DNA of 64,000 bases, taken from Hysterium pulicare CBS 123377. Its lineage: Eukaryota; Ascomycota; Dothideomycetes; Hysteriales; Hysteriaceae. The translations under genes and the position numbers were made by a program. Position 1 is the stretch's first letter. The number at the start of each line of letters is the position of its first letter. The notes under the pieces were generated by a model. It did not search any database. It was not told where the DNA came from and saw nothing but the letters and a program-made list of their open reading frames with translations. The stretch is taken from NCBI GenBank assembly GCA_000467715.1, contig AJFK01000895.1:104474-168473 (forward strand), given 5' to 3'. Shown here piece by piece: positions 32,787 to 43,672 of the stretch.

Positions 32787-33513
32787 TGCAAGCTTCTCTT
32801 ATCTGGGTCTACTCTCGCGTTCAAGCGGTTTGCTATCTATCTATCTTGGGATTATGGCTGGCGTTTCGGGTTAAAATCGTCTGCATGGAAAGGGAAACGG
32901 ATGCCCTCACGCACGATACGAATAAGTTTTGCATCAGATCTACCAGTGCAGCGTTCTTCGCAATTTCTTCTGTACCTTTTTGCATCTTCCGAGTACCGCC
33001 ATCAAGAGGCTGTGCAAGGTTCCTTTGTCTATCCGGATTCCATCTTGTTGATACCAAGGGTTGAAGCACCCGATTTACATTCGCTTTATTTGGATATTTT
33101 GCTCCAAAAGATTTGTAATTACATTCGTTTGTCCCCATTGAATACCTACCGACTCTCGGATTTCAGCACAATTGTTGACAAGAGTTGGACACAATGCCTT
33201 ATCTCAAACTCGTTGTTACGACATGATTTCAAGCTTGAAGGGCGCAGTAATATTGAAGTCAAAAGGATTCGTCTTTCTGCTCAAACATTTTGTACTTGGG
33301 TTCATGATGCGATGCCAGACACGTGCTTCCGCGGCCGTCAGGCGACGACGTTCCTTCCCGATTGGACTTTCTGGCCGAGCACTTTGTCCACACCTCGCAC
33401 ATCAGTATTCACTACTTCGTGATACCTCATCAATGTTAGAGTTACTTCAATTACGGCGACCAGTGTGATTCTACAATTTGCGTTGCGTCGGGTGAAATAC
33501 TCAGAGTGAGACC
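32787..33513. other. Intergenic
   Basis: About 730 bp between two plus-strand genes. The frame at 32901-33422 (173 codons) has no domain and overlaps the probable 3' UTR; not supported. Confidence 0.45.
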
Positions 33514-35264
33514 ATGGAGCCCAAACTTCATGAGCGAGTTTCTCATGAGACCGTGAACGACTCTAATGCTAACTTCAAAGAACCTCAGGTAAGTACGATA
33601 AAGCATCGGCCGCGGACCTGGCTGATCAGTTGTAAACACAAAAGAAGCTGGCTTCAGTCACAAATTTCTCCGCCGAGTCGTCGTCTACAGCGAAGGGCGA
33701 GCCCATTTTCAGTCTTCAAGTGAAGGATTACACTGAGGGTGCAGAAGTAAGGTCCTTGATGAGCATTCACATGAACAACTCTAACGAACGCGTATCAGCA
33801 GGAACTTCCACCTTCTGCACAACCGTTGTCGACTGAAAAGAATGAGACGAGATCTGTGGAAGTGAAAGTAGTCATCGAAGAGCCTGTCTCAGATATGCAG
33901 ATGAAGGACGGTTCTAAAGATGCAGAAGTAAGGGCTTCGCGAGCATCACATGGATAATCCTAACGAGTGTGTATCAACAGGATCCTCCTCCATCTGGACA
34001 GCCATCATCGATGCCATCGGAGGAGCGCAAACATGCAGAAGTAAGAGGAGTCGCTATGTTTCATATGTACGAGGCTAACAAGCATGCATAGCAGGAGCGT
34101 TCGCCATCCCCAACAATGCCATCGAAGCCGTCAAAGTCTTTGAAGTCGAAGTCAACGTCATTAAAACCATGCAAACCTGCGATACTTCGCGGCTTGGATT
34201 CGCAGAACATCATCGAGATAACTGACGAAGAAGAAGCTGACACCGAAGTTGACGAACCTACTCACACGTCCTCCTATGCGACACGAGCTCAAGTGAAGGG
34301 AGGTCGACGGGATGAAATCTGCTATGTTCAGAAGTATCATTCGATGGATGACTTTCTCCGACCAACGCAAGCTGCAAGAGTAAGGCAACATTATCTTGAG
34401 GAATGTCCCGCTTCAGATTCTTCGGTGTCTAGCTTGAACCTCGGGTCCGATTCTGACAGCGAAGATGAAAATGTGACTTTGAAAGGCAAAGGCAAGAAGG
34501 TGTCGAAGCCAGCGGCGGTACCCACTAGACGTTCCTCTCGAGTCTCTACGCAACAAGAAGTAATCTACAGCACTAAGCATCATCCGCAAGACGAAGAGTT
34601 GGCAGAGCTCGGTATCGTCCGCCACAAGCGTAAAAGCATCGAGAAGGAGGAAGGGGAGGAGGGGTACGATGAACATAGCGAAGACGAGGAGAAACCGACG
34701 AAGGAACCTAAACGTGCAGTCGACCGAATCACGACATCGGAAGGTCTATTACCGCATCCGACCCTATCTTACGACCTCATGTTAGCTCCTGTGGACATCG
34801 AGCCTCAGAAAAGGAAGAGGAACACGAAGGCTCATCCTGATGAATCTTTTGTTTATTACTACGCAGAAGGATTTGATGTATACTTCACCAAGCCTGGCGA
34901 TCGTTACTTTCCGCATGAAAATGATACCATCTTTCCTGGTGGGCCCTTGAGCGACTTTTCAATCTACGAAGAACCCTTAGATGTTCAGCTTGCAGCGGTG
35001 GCTAATGCACCCCCTCCTCGTACCTTCAATGACTTCCCAAAGGAGAACATGCCGGAGCAGTCATCTCGAGAATCGTCAATAGATATAGCGAGCACTACTA
35101 CGTTTGTACCTGCCAGCACCGTGACCAGCAACAGAGGATCTGTAAATACTCATTCTACAACGGATGGCAATAACGGCGTCGATCCCCTGATGGAGGCATT
35201 TCATAGTGCAACCGAAGGCATGAATCTTGGTTCGGAGCAGTTCGATGAGGCTATGGTAGATTAA
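33514..35264 (+). CDS. Hypothetical acidic/basic nuclear-like protein with duplicated 5' exons
   Basis: Five exons (33514-33588, 33645-33746, 33799-33927, 33981-34040, 34092-35264) give 512 aa; every intron is phase 0. I do not recognise the family. Exons 2, 3 and 4 all end in GCA GAA (Ala-Glu) directly before a GTAAGN donor, and introns 2 and 3 are similar in sequence, pointing to tandem exon duplication. The acceptors of exons 3 and 5 are NAGNAG, so one Gln may be optional. The main exon has Lys/Ser-rich sequence, an acidic DEEEADTEVDE patch, basic segments (GKGKKVSKPAAVPTRRSSR, KRKRNTK) and one ordered-looking region, SFVYYYAEGFDVYFTKPGD. It probably acts in the nucleus; nothing more can be said. 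Confidence 0.8.
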
Positions 35265-36896
35265 TGAACGCAGACTTTGTGACTAGATGTCACAAGTACG
35301 GGCATGAAGTACATAAAAAGGCATTTACGAGCAATATGGATTGTGTTCTAGCTTACGATGTTCGACAAAAGCATGTTAAAGCGCTGCGTCGTATGATAGA
35401 GTACCAATATGGGTATAACGATACAACCAAAAGTGTTTGAAACCTCAAGAGCCCGACTATGAATGTACTGCCTAAGAAGCTAACGACATATGCGTCGTTT
35501 GAGCAATCGTATAGCACGTGGCAAGCTTAGCGTATCTTACTGCAGTCCTGCTGTGAATCTGTCACAAACACTTTCATCGTGATTCCGTAAATGTTTGCCC
35601 TCATAACTCCTTGACTGAGTACCACTTGCATCTCATCATGCTTTACTTCAGAAGTTTTCATCCAGGCCACCTTTGCGTAGAGAGCGCCACCAACCGCTTG
35701 TCAACATTTCCGAGCCTTACGACGATCGCTCAAGGAGTGACCTACCGGGCACCAAGCTTTCAAGACGAAGTCCTCTACGACGAGATCACATTTTCCAAAT
35801 GAAACACATACGATGGGCCTGCACGTTATTCAATTCTGGCGATGGAGCTGACTCGCGATACTTCGCAGTCGTCGAGGACAAGGTTTCAAGCTTCGAATCC
35901 GCAGCCGCACGTCGACCTCATGTGCCAAATGTCAATATTGAAACGGCAAAGAGCCCTTGCAACAAGCATTGTGGCTATTGAGCATCTTAGAATTGGGCCA
36001 CCGAGTCAAAGACCGTGGAAAATTGTGGGTAGGGTTTTTGAACACGGGCGACACTTATAAGGTGACGAGAAAGCGTTGCATCTATCCCATTATTGACAGA
36101 GGGACGTCTCTATGACAAGGTATAGTGTGCAGGACCCGGTTTCAGAAGCTATTAGGGTACCAGGTAGGCTGTATTTCCTTCTGGTTTCTCCGACTATTCC
36201 AACAAATCTGCGAAAGTACTTCGTGAAGCAATGTTTCCTTCGGCACAAGCACACAGCATTTTGTTCATTCATTGCAGCGAAACGTTTCCTCGTCCTATTT
36301 ACCCACCTATCCTAGGAACAGAATTCGTCTTTACGTTCCAACGTGACCAGTCCCTACATGTTCCCCAGGTTCTCTAATTAAGCCGGATGAATACCCAGGT
36401 GTTCCTATTATCCTGGAGCCGTCGCTAATCTACAACACCATTGCCGACAAATTATTTTCCATTACGCATGGACATACAATTTCGAAAATGTATCCTACCA
36501 CGTTCTCGATTCCCTATTTCTCGACAGGCTTTCGAATATTTAAGCAATGATACCTTGCATCGCATCTCTCTGGGCCGTCCCATCGGTCCTACAAAGGTAA
36601 CGGCAATCTCGAGCATGTACACTTTCTCCACTTCTCGAGATTTCCTATATTAGAGAGGATTTCCGGGTATCAGAGGCAACTTTTATTTATGAGTAGGGCG
36701 GACTCCTTCAAGAGTTCAGAATTGGATTACGCTGCCATTTTGATCGCGTGTCAATTCATTCTCTTGCCTAAACCGGAAAATGCGGAATTGTTAGGAAAAC
36801 AAAGAATCCCAGAGCTTCATAAGCTCACACTGTCGTTTCATCCCTTTCTCTTGGGAACTTCTCGGCGACAAAACAAATATTTCTCACATCGCGAAA
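35265..36896. other. Intergenic
   Basis: About 1.6 kb, probably the 3' end of one plus-strand gene and the promoter of the esterase gene. Only short overlapping frames; nothing recognised. Confidence 0.45.
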
Positions 36897-37791
36897 ATGT
36901 CGAGGCTCAATCTTCTCGCCGCCTTCATCGGCTTGATCGCTTTTTTCGTTAGAGAGGCAGCCACTGTGCCTCTAGCCAACAGTACCGTTCAGCCTTACGC
37001 CAACCTCACCACTGATCCTTACGCCGATAAAGTCAGAATTATGCCATTTGGAGCTTCAATTGTTGGGGCACCAGTGCGTCACCCCTCGTTTCTCCTTTAT
37101 GCACCACTACAATGCTAAAAATTCGCCAGGGTTGCTGGCGCGCTGTCCTCTGGAAGAAACTCCAAGACGCAGGCATAACGAACACCCATTTCGTGGGAAC
37201 ACGACCTGCAACTGATTGCGGATTTACCTACGATGGCGACAACGAGGGTCATGCCGGCTTCTTGGCTACTGGAATCGTCAAGGATAACCAGCTTCCGGGA
37301 TGGTTGAACGCTACGCATCCCGATATCATCATTATGCATCTGGGTACGAATGATGTGATCCAGCATAAGACAACCGCGGAAACCATCCTTGCGTTCTCGG
37401 CACTTGTAGATCAGATGAGGAGGAGCAAGCCGAGTATGAAGATTTTGGTATGTGGTCTTCTCTATTTACAGCTGAAGGCAGATGCTTTGGCATTGATCGA
37501 ATCTTCTGAAATTGAGTTGGACTAATTGTCATCCAGATGTCCCAACTGATCCCCATAGCCCCCACCAAATTCCCCGGGGCTGCCGATGGCATCGTAGCTT
37601 TGAATAAAGCAATCGCTAGTTGGGCACCGACAAAATCTACCGAGCAATCTCCAATTACCGTTATAGACTGCTGGACTGGCTTCAATGCCACGACGGACAC
37701 GGTGGATGGAGAACATCCTAACGATGCGGGGAATCAGATACTAGCTAACAAGTATTTTGGACCATTAGTGGAGGCCATTGATAATGAGTGA
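36897..37791 (+). CDS. Secreted SGNH esterase, carbohydrate esterase family 3-like
   Basis: Three exons (36897-37073, 37130-37447, 37537-37791), all junctions phase 0, give 249 aa. Residues 1 to about 22 are a signal peptide. The SGNH blocks are in order: block I PFGASI with nucleophile Ser54 (Ala replaces the usual Asp of GDS), CWRAVLWKKLQDAG, YDGDNEGHAGFLATGI with the block II glycine, block III GTND with Asn133, and block V DGEHPND with Asp222 and His225. This order and the GCWR and EGHAGF segments match fungal CE3 acetylxylan esterase-like proteins, which remove acetyl groups from xylan. No carbohydrate-binding module is present. The second intron separates SMKIL from MSQLIPI and both flanks fit the family. 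Activity on xylan is inferred from family only. Confidence 0.9.
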
Positions 37792-38226
37792 AGGAGCTAT
37801 AGAGAGAGAATTTGTGCAAATAAGCGCTTCGCAAGCACCAAAAATGGACTATAGACGTAAGGAATGCATTAGCAATGGCGTTTTGGAGCGGGAAATATGG
37901 TCGGTATATCACGGACAAAAGAGTCTCTGGACCTCACATTCTGTCACTTCTCTTACGATCTAGTCGTACTACTATTATAATATTTGGTTTGAACAGGGTA
38001 ATGGTTTTCGAAGCGCAATATGCATTTGAAAATATTAGCCAAAGCCAAAGCCAACGTTTTCTCAAACTTAATAGCTTAAGTCCGGAATCGAAATTCTACC
38101 GCACTAATCATACCAACTCGGAAGTGAGGAAAAATCCAAGCTTTGCTAGACCAACATATCGGATAAACAAGAAACTCGTCCCTAAGTTCCTCGACCCACG
38201 ACGCTCAAACCGGTCCTCCGACGAAC
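37792..38226. other. Convergent intergenic region
   Basis: 435 bp between the esterase and the minus-strand hypothetical gene. No gene or motif recognised. Confidence 0.5.
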
Positions 38227-38892
38227 TCACTCAAACCCGCTGTCCTCGTCGTCCCCATCCTCATCATCCTTAAGATCCCCCGCCACAACTCCCATCCTCA
38301 CCAAATCCCGCCTCAAATCCTCCTCACTCCCAAGCAATCCCCTCTCCTTTAGCATCCTCCTCACCCTCGCCCTCCCCTCCTCATACTCCTCAACAGCCCT
38401 GAACCATCCATCCACCATTTCCCAAATCTTCATCCTTGTCTCCATCTCCTCTTCCCACTTCCTCGACCCTCCCGCTCCTCTAGCCTCATCCCACCGCCTT
38501 GCAGCCCTCACCTCGTCTCGGATCTCGGGCTTGAGTAGGAAATCGCTGGTGCAGGGAACGAAACACCGCTCCAGACATCCGAAATACGTGAATTCGATTC
38601 CGACGCAGTGGTGTCCGTTTGCGAAAAAGTCTGGGAGGAAGAAGAATGTACTTGGGCCTTTCATCTTGCTGCTTGTGGGTCCATTTGAGTTGGTGATTGG
38701 GGGGTGGGCGAGCGTGATGCCTGGAGTCGAGGCGTGAGGGGAGGAGGAGTGGTGGGGTTTTATGATGTTGAGGGAGGTTGCGTGCGTGAGGATTGTGGTT
38801 AGGGCGGGTGTGTGCGAGGTTGGTTTTGAGGCGGTTGTTATGGTGCTGTTGTAGAGGTGTTGCGGTTTCCGGGTTAGAGAGGGAAGGTCCAT
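38227..38892 (-). CDS. Hypothetical protein with charged helical C-terminus
   Basis: A 221-aa frame from ATG 38892. The first 75 residues are Thr/Ser/Pro/His-rich. From about 75 (STFFFLPDFFANGHHCVGIE, FGCLERCFVPCTSDFLL) there is an ordered, Cys- and Phe-rich stretch, then a long Arg/Glu helix (WEEEMETRMKIWEMVDGWF, EEYEEGRARVRRMLKERG) and an acidic tail. A different minus-strand frame (39143-38874) overlaps its start and also has Pro/Ser/Asn-rich sequence, so the true 5' part could lie upstream through a splice or be broken by a frameshift. I do not recognise the family. Confidence 0.6.
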   Translation of the reverse strand: MDLPSLTRKPQHLYNSTITTASKPTSHTPALTTILTHATSLNIIKPHHSSSPHASTPGITLAHPPITNSNGPTSSKMKGPSTFFFLPDFFANGHHCVGIEFTYFGCLERCFVPCTSDFLLKPEIRDEVRAARRWDEARGAGGSRKWEEEMETRMKIWEMVDGWFRAVEEYEEGRARVRRMLKERGLLGSEEDLRRDLVRMGVVAGDLKDDEDGDDEDSGFE

Positions 38893-39469
38893 TGGATGGG
38901 TTGGACGGTAACTGGTAGACCGTTATGGTTGTCGTTACTGTTGTTGCTGAGGATGTCGTATGTGTGTTGTTTGCGCGGATTGGGACTTGGTTTTTGAGGT
39001 GCGAGATTAAGTGGTGGGTGGCTGAAGGGAAAGTAGGACATGGTGAATGTAGTGTTGCGGGAGGGTCCGTGTATACACTGTGAAATCAAGAGACAGCAGA
39101 TTATGATTAGACACACGAGATGAAAACGATTACAATGTAGCACAAAAGAGAAGATCTTTTCTCATATTTAGTTCTGATCTTTGACTTGAAACAGTCGTGG
39201 TGCGAATCATCATCGAAACCACCAGTACTCAACAGATCCACAAGCCGCTTTTACGAACAATCTGGCCCCCCACACCCATAGGTTCTTTGAACCCATTAGG
39301 ATTTACCAAAGGCCTCCCAAGTCCGAGCTTGATATACAACATTGATTATGTGCTTCGAGTGAAAAAAAGCACAACATGCTGGTGTGGAAGAAGAGTATGG
39401 CTTTATGCACTTTTCAAATCGAACAAAATGTTAGCGCTGCTATATTATATAATGTTCGAGAGAGGACAC
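38893..39469. other. Intergenic with unassigned upstream frame
   Basis: Holds the 89-codon minus-strand frame 39143-38874, which may be a 5' exon of the neighbouring hypothetical gene. Otherwise nothing is recognised. Confidence 0.4.
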
Positions 39470-39906
39470 TCACGCGCTATCCTGCCTCTTCACCGACGAT
39501 TCATCCTCGGCTTTGACGTCGCGCTTTCTCTTCAAACTGGTCTTGCGCACAGGCACTATCAAATCGCAACACCATTAGCGTTGTTCACTAGACGTGCTTG
39601 TCTCCATTAAACAGTACCTTGCTTGTTTCCGGCACCGCTAGTCCCAGCACCGGCTCCACTCGATGACTTCTCCTTCTTAGGGTCGTTCTTGACTTTGGCC
39701 TCCTTCGCTTTGCCTTCTGTCTTGACTTTGGTCTCCTTTTTGGCTTTGGACTCCTTGACATCGCCGTCATTGGCGTGGTGGGTGCCGCATTCCAGTTGAC
39801 CGATAGAAGACGATACAGCTGATGCTTTGGGGAGGTATGGGTCGATGATGACGGTGCCCGGTTTTGGGACGAGGCCGGTTGTTTCGTACCCGTAACCGCG
39901 AGGCAT
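39470..39906 (-). CDS. Small basic hypothetical protein
   Basis: Two exons, 39906-39618 and 39555-39470, with a 62-nt intron (CGCTAATGG branch-like sequence), give 124 aa. The start is the ATG of MPRGYGYETTGLVPKPGTV. Residues 1-45 are mixed and look ordered (VIIDPYLPKA, LECGTHHAND). From about 50 the protein is almost entirely Lys, Glu, Ala, Ser and Gly (KAKKETKVKTEGKAKEAKVK), and the second exon adds a strongly basic end (TSLKRKRDVKAEDE) that could be a nuclear localisation signal. The family is not recognised. The Lys-rich part makes it hard to judge from composition alone, but the consistent splice into a charged tail supports coding. Confidence 0.6.
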
Positions 39907-41183
39907 GATGTAAACAAAAGATGCGGTGAATGCGCTGTCACTGTTGCTTGTGATTGTTAGCCTTGAGAGCGAGCTGCAGGCGGTGTAGACCACGGGCGGC
40001 TAAGGAAGGAGTTAGTTGGTCGAGGAGTGAGTTAGGTGGATGGGAGATGAAGTATTGAGTAGCTCGGCACGTGCTGAAGTGTGCGTGAAGACTTGCGTGT
40101 AAGCGAGGCAATTGGTGAAAGTGAAAGATTAGAAAGTGTTGTGGATGATTTTGTGAATAGCGTAAAGGTGAATGGATCGTGAAAGATAGCAAGCTGACAA
40201 CAACAAAACGGACTATAAAGTGACGATAAGGTCGACGGATCGCAGCACGCAGCCCAATATTCTCTGCGGATCCCAAAGTGGTGGAAATACCCGATTACGA
40301 CGAGAATCGATCTACCAGATCTGGGAATGCGACGTATCTCTCGTCAAGGAGGATATCGAACTATGCTGCATGTTTCGGTATAAGGCTTCCCGAGGCACCT
40401 GACAATGGACAAGCTCCATCCTCTGCAGATAACGTCCTACGTAATCCGACTTCATTGAATCAAAGTCTTTATAAGAAGGCGTGAAGAATTACTGGGACTC
40501 CGATGAGGAATGAATAATGAACCCAACACAGGGAGAGCGAGCTCTGAAAAAACGAGGTAAAAGATACAGAGTCACGGGCGGGGAGAAGTCGCAAAAGAGA
40601 GGCCACGATGATGTGTGGGAATCAGCGCTTATATTCTTCATGATGTTGAAGGAAAAGTCAGAGGGTAAGGAAAAGGTCGAGAAGGCGATAAAACAGCAGG
40701 AGGAAAAGATGAAGGATTGAGAGATTTAGCCAAGCTTTCTCATAACTGCTGACTCGACTCACTTCTTACTTGGTTTTGGTCTATATAGGAGATATAGAGT
40801 GAATTTGACCTCCCAATTTGCATCGATTGGGAGTGGGCAAGCCAACAAAAAAGGGGAAGAGTGAGAGGTCTATGATTGCCGTGGATGACATAGATACCAT
40901 GACCTAAACCGCAGGCGTAATAAGTTAGCAAGCAGCGGCATCAAGACAGGACTTCGAACAAATATCTCATTTCTTGTATGGGAGGAAACGCAAGGATTTC
41001 GTCACTGAATAACGAGTAGAGAAGTGGGAGTCAGATATGGACGTTGGCAACAACAAAAGGAATGGGACGGAATAAATGTTGAAGAGCTAGTTTAAAGGCA
41101 GCTCTCACTCGAATACAAAAAGGAACCCCACGCCAGTATATACAAGTAACTTCTATGCCACAATACCTCTCTTCGGTGATATC
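39907..41183. other. Intergenic
   Basis: About 1.3 kb between two minus-strand genes. A 67-codon Lys/Glu-rich plus frame at 40517-40720 and other short frames are unsupported. Confidence 0.45.
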
Positions 41184-41955
41184 TTACTTGGTCCTGACAA
41201 TCTTCAACTTCTTGGGGACGTGAACGAAGTTGTTCGCATATGCCTTCGGAATGAACTTCCTCTCATTTGGCTCCTGCACGAAGTACTCATAGCCTTGCTT
41301 GTTTGCGAAATTGATGGCATCCTCCTTTGTTTTGAATTCTATCTTGGTGCCTTGCATAAAGTCGGCGGATGATTGCCATCCTATCAGTGGATTTTCCCAT
41401 CGATGTCCCTTTGGGAGAGGGTCCCAGTCCATGAGCCAGTGATGTGAGTGCCAGTCTCCAGATTGTGTGGCTGTCTTTGTTGGGCGATAGATGCTGTGTA
41501 ATCGTTAGGTTGGTCCCGCAAAACCAATCGTGACGTAGCCTTACCGGACATTTCGTGCTTGTAGATCGATAGGAGCACCGGAGAGAACTGCAGCTGATAC
41601 CGAGTCACCAGGCTCACTTCCATCCATCACGCGTTTTGGGATCGGGGAGAAGTTTCTTTGTGCAAATCAGCAATCTACTTCGACGTTTGGTGTTGTGCCC
41701 TGCTTCACGCCCAACTCACGAGGTTCGGTAATCAACAGCAACATTGTAATCCGGCTGATGCCTCGCCATTCCCTCTGATGCACCTTCTTTCCGTATCATA
41801 GAAGAGTCGCCTGGCGGGGCTGCCGGAGCTTGATCAGGGCTTGTCTTTGGTTCGGAGGCGTAGGAGCGGTGTCCAGTGGCCAATGCCCTCCTGGCTGTAG
41901 GACGGCCTATAACTGGAAGCAGTCTCGAGCTAATTGACCTTTGGAGAGCAGACAT
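41184..41955 (-). CDS. NDUFS4: NADH:ubiquinone oxidoreductase subunit NDUFS4 (complex I)
   Basis: An accessory subunit of the peripheral arm of mitochondrial complex I. Three exons, 41955-41720, 41655-41545 and 41493-41184, with introns of 64 and 51 nt, give 218 aa. The start is the ATG of MSALQRS, giving a basic, Arg/Ser-rich mitochondrial presequence of about 30 residues. The core has the family blocks DYRTSNFSPIPKRVMDG, VSAAVLSGAPIDLQARNVR, IYRPTKTATQSG, HHWLMDWDPL, NPLIGWQSSADFMQGT, FKTKEDAINFANKQGYEY and the C-terminal KAYANNFVHVPKKLKIVRTK. The serine in the terminal RTK region and the length are as usual for fungi. It is head-to-head with ATP synthase subunit f. Confidence 0.95.
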
Positions 41956-42212
41956 GGTGGTGGGAACAGCGAGGAATGTCGGGAGAACGATGATGTTGAA
42001 GTGTGATGTTGCGGCTCGGCGCCGGGTCATTGGACGCTAGCTGCTTTTGGATTCGCAACTTGCGAAGAACCTCGCAGGTCTATCCTCTGTTCATCTCCTC
42101 TTCATACCGAGTCCACGCCCCGCATCTTGCCCGCTCCCGTACGTATTCTGTTCACATTTCTTACAACTTCAATCACCAAATTGACGATACTAATTGACCC
42201 GTTGTAGCCAAG
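41956..42212. promoter_or_regulatory. Bidirectional promoter, NDUFS4 / ATP17
   Basis: 257 bp between the start codons of two nuclear genes for respiratory-chain subunits. Overlapping promoters would allow joint control. No specific motif is recognised. Confidence 0.6.
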
Positions 42213-42882
42213 ATGAGCCTCATCCAAACGCGCGGTCTCTCGACCCTCATCCCTCCAAAGGTGAGCTTCCGAATACCCTTCAAATATGGCATATGGGTTA
42301 CTGACTAGACCCTATAGGTTTCTTCTCCGAATGTAAAAACCCTTTCCGTTCTCTCTGTGATAAAACCGATGCCTTCAGAGCTACAAAAATGCACCGATTA
42401 TTCGAGCGCAAGATATCCCGACTGTTCAACCTATGTCTACCCTTCGTTTTCATGAAACACTGTTTTTCACGATACCAAACGATTGACCACTTCGAGCTAA
42501 TGAGCTTTGAAGGCCATTGGATCTTCACCAAATGCTGTCCGCATGCAGCGAGTCGTAAGCTTCTACGAGAAGCTTCCCCGTGGACCAGCTCCCGAGGTCA
42601 AGCCAAAAGGCCTTCTACAACGATACCAACATCGATACATGGGCAACAAGCCATCAGCAATGCGTAAGGCACTCCTTCTACGATGCGGTTTCCGTTAGTT
42701 CGCCGTAGAGATTCGCTAACGGGCAATTGCCTAATTTTAGCTCTTGTTCACGCCATTGCTGTCATGACCATATTCGGCTACGCACAGAACTACTACTTCC
42801 ATCTACGTAAGTCAACCACATTCGTTATGAGCTGCCTCAGAACTGAACTGTATCAGGCCACCACAAGAACAACGCCCATTAG
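42213..42882 (+). CDS. ATP17: F1Fo ATP synthase subunit f
   Basis: A small membrane subunit of mitochondrial ATP synthase Fo. Five exons (42213-42260, 42318-42332, 42513-42663, 42741-42806, 42857-42882) give 101 aa. Exon 2 is only 15 nt (VSSPN) and is followed by a 180-nt intron. The assembled sequence reads RGLSTLIPPK, AIGSSPNAVRMQRVVSFYEK, LPRGPAPEVKPKGLLQRY, then the transmembrane segment LVHAIAVMTIFGYAQNYYF and the His-rich end HLRHHKNNAH. All of these are characteristic of fungal subunit f. The N-terminus is a short presequence. No long open frame covers this gene, so it is easy to miss. Confidence 0.95.
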
Positions 42883-43672
42883 ATGGAGAGTATCGCGGTA
42901 TTTGGTGATGAGCCGGCAAGGGAAGGCTTGTACATATAGACTGTCATAGCATCAAATAGAGAGTTCTAGCTTCCATCTAGTTTTCCTGATCGGATAACTT
43001 GTGGCATAACCATGGTGAATAGCTCTAATTATGAACTTCACATATGGATGCTGCAGATGCAACTCTATCGCATACATAAACACGCCCACGATTGTGTAGA
43101 ATGTGACCATGTCAGAAACACGAATTGCAACCCAACTTTGATACTGCTATCACAACCTTGGGTATTCTGCTGGGGTACGGCTGCTTCCGAGGTGGTTACA
43201 GCCCTTTCAACGCCTCAGTCTTGGCAAAATCCAGCCTACCAGCGATCGCGAGGTGTCACGTCCGCATCTCCTAAAACATCATCACCACAACTGGCCATAA
43301 GGTGTCGGCCCTCTTCCCTCCATCTACTCTCCGATAGAGATCCCTCCTCCCTTTCACTCCGTTACACCCTAGGGAGCCGTCTTCACCCTACCCTAAGGAC
43401 CTCCGCCCAGTGAATCTATCCCGCATCTCCACCCACGCCGCGCGACATCTGAGCCAGCAGTCGACGTTTCTGCGGAAGCGCCAACTTCTTACTCGTGGCG
43501 AAGTTTAGATCCTGATCATAGGTATATATATTTACACTTTACTTGGCATTTCCTTGCATGGGCCGCAAGCTGCTTCTGGCCGCTTTCGTCATCCTCCATG
43601 TCCATCTTTACACATAAAGACAACCATTCTGACAAACACCTTCTTACTGCCGGTACAGTTAAGAAAATTGTT
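42883..43672. other. Intergenic
   Basis: About 790 bp between two plus-strand genes. An unsupported 133-codon frame at 43012-43413; the remainder is presumably promoter and leader of the next gene. Confidence 0.45.

Noticed and set aside
32901-33422. A 173-codon plus-strand frame after the gene ending at 32786
   Set aside because: It lies in the probable 3' UTR, overlaps frames in other registers and has no recognisable sequence.
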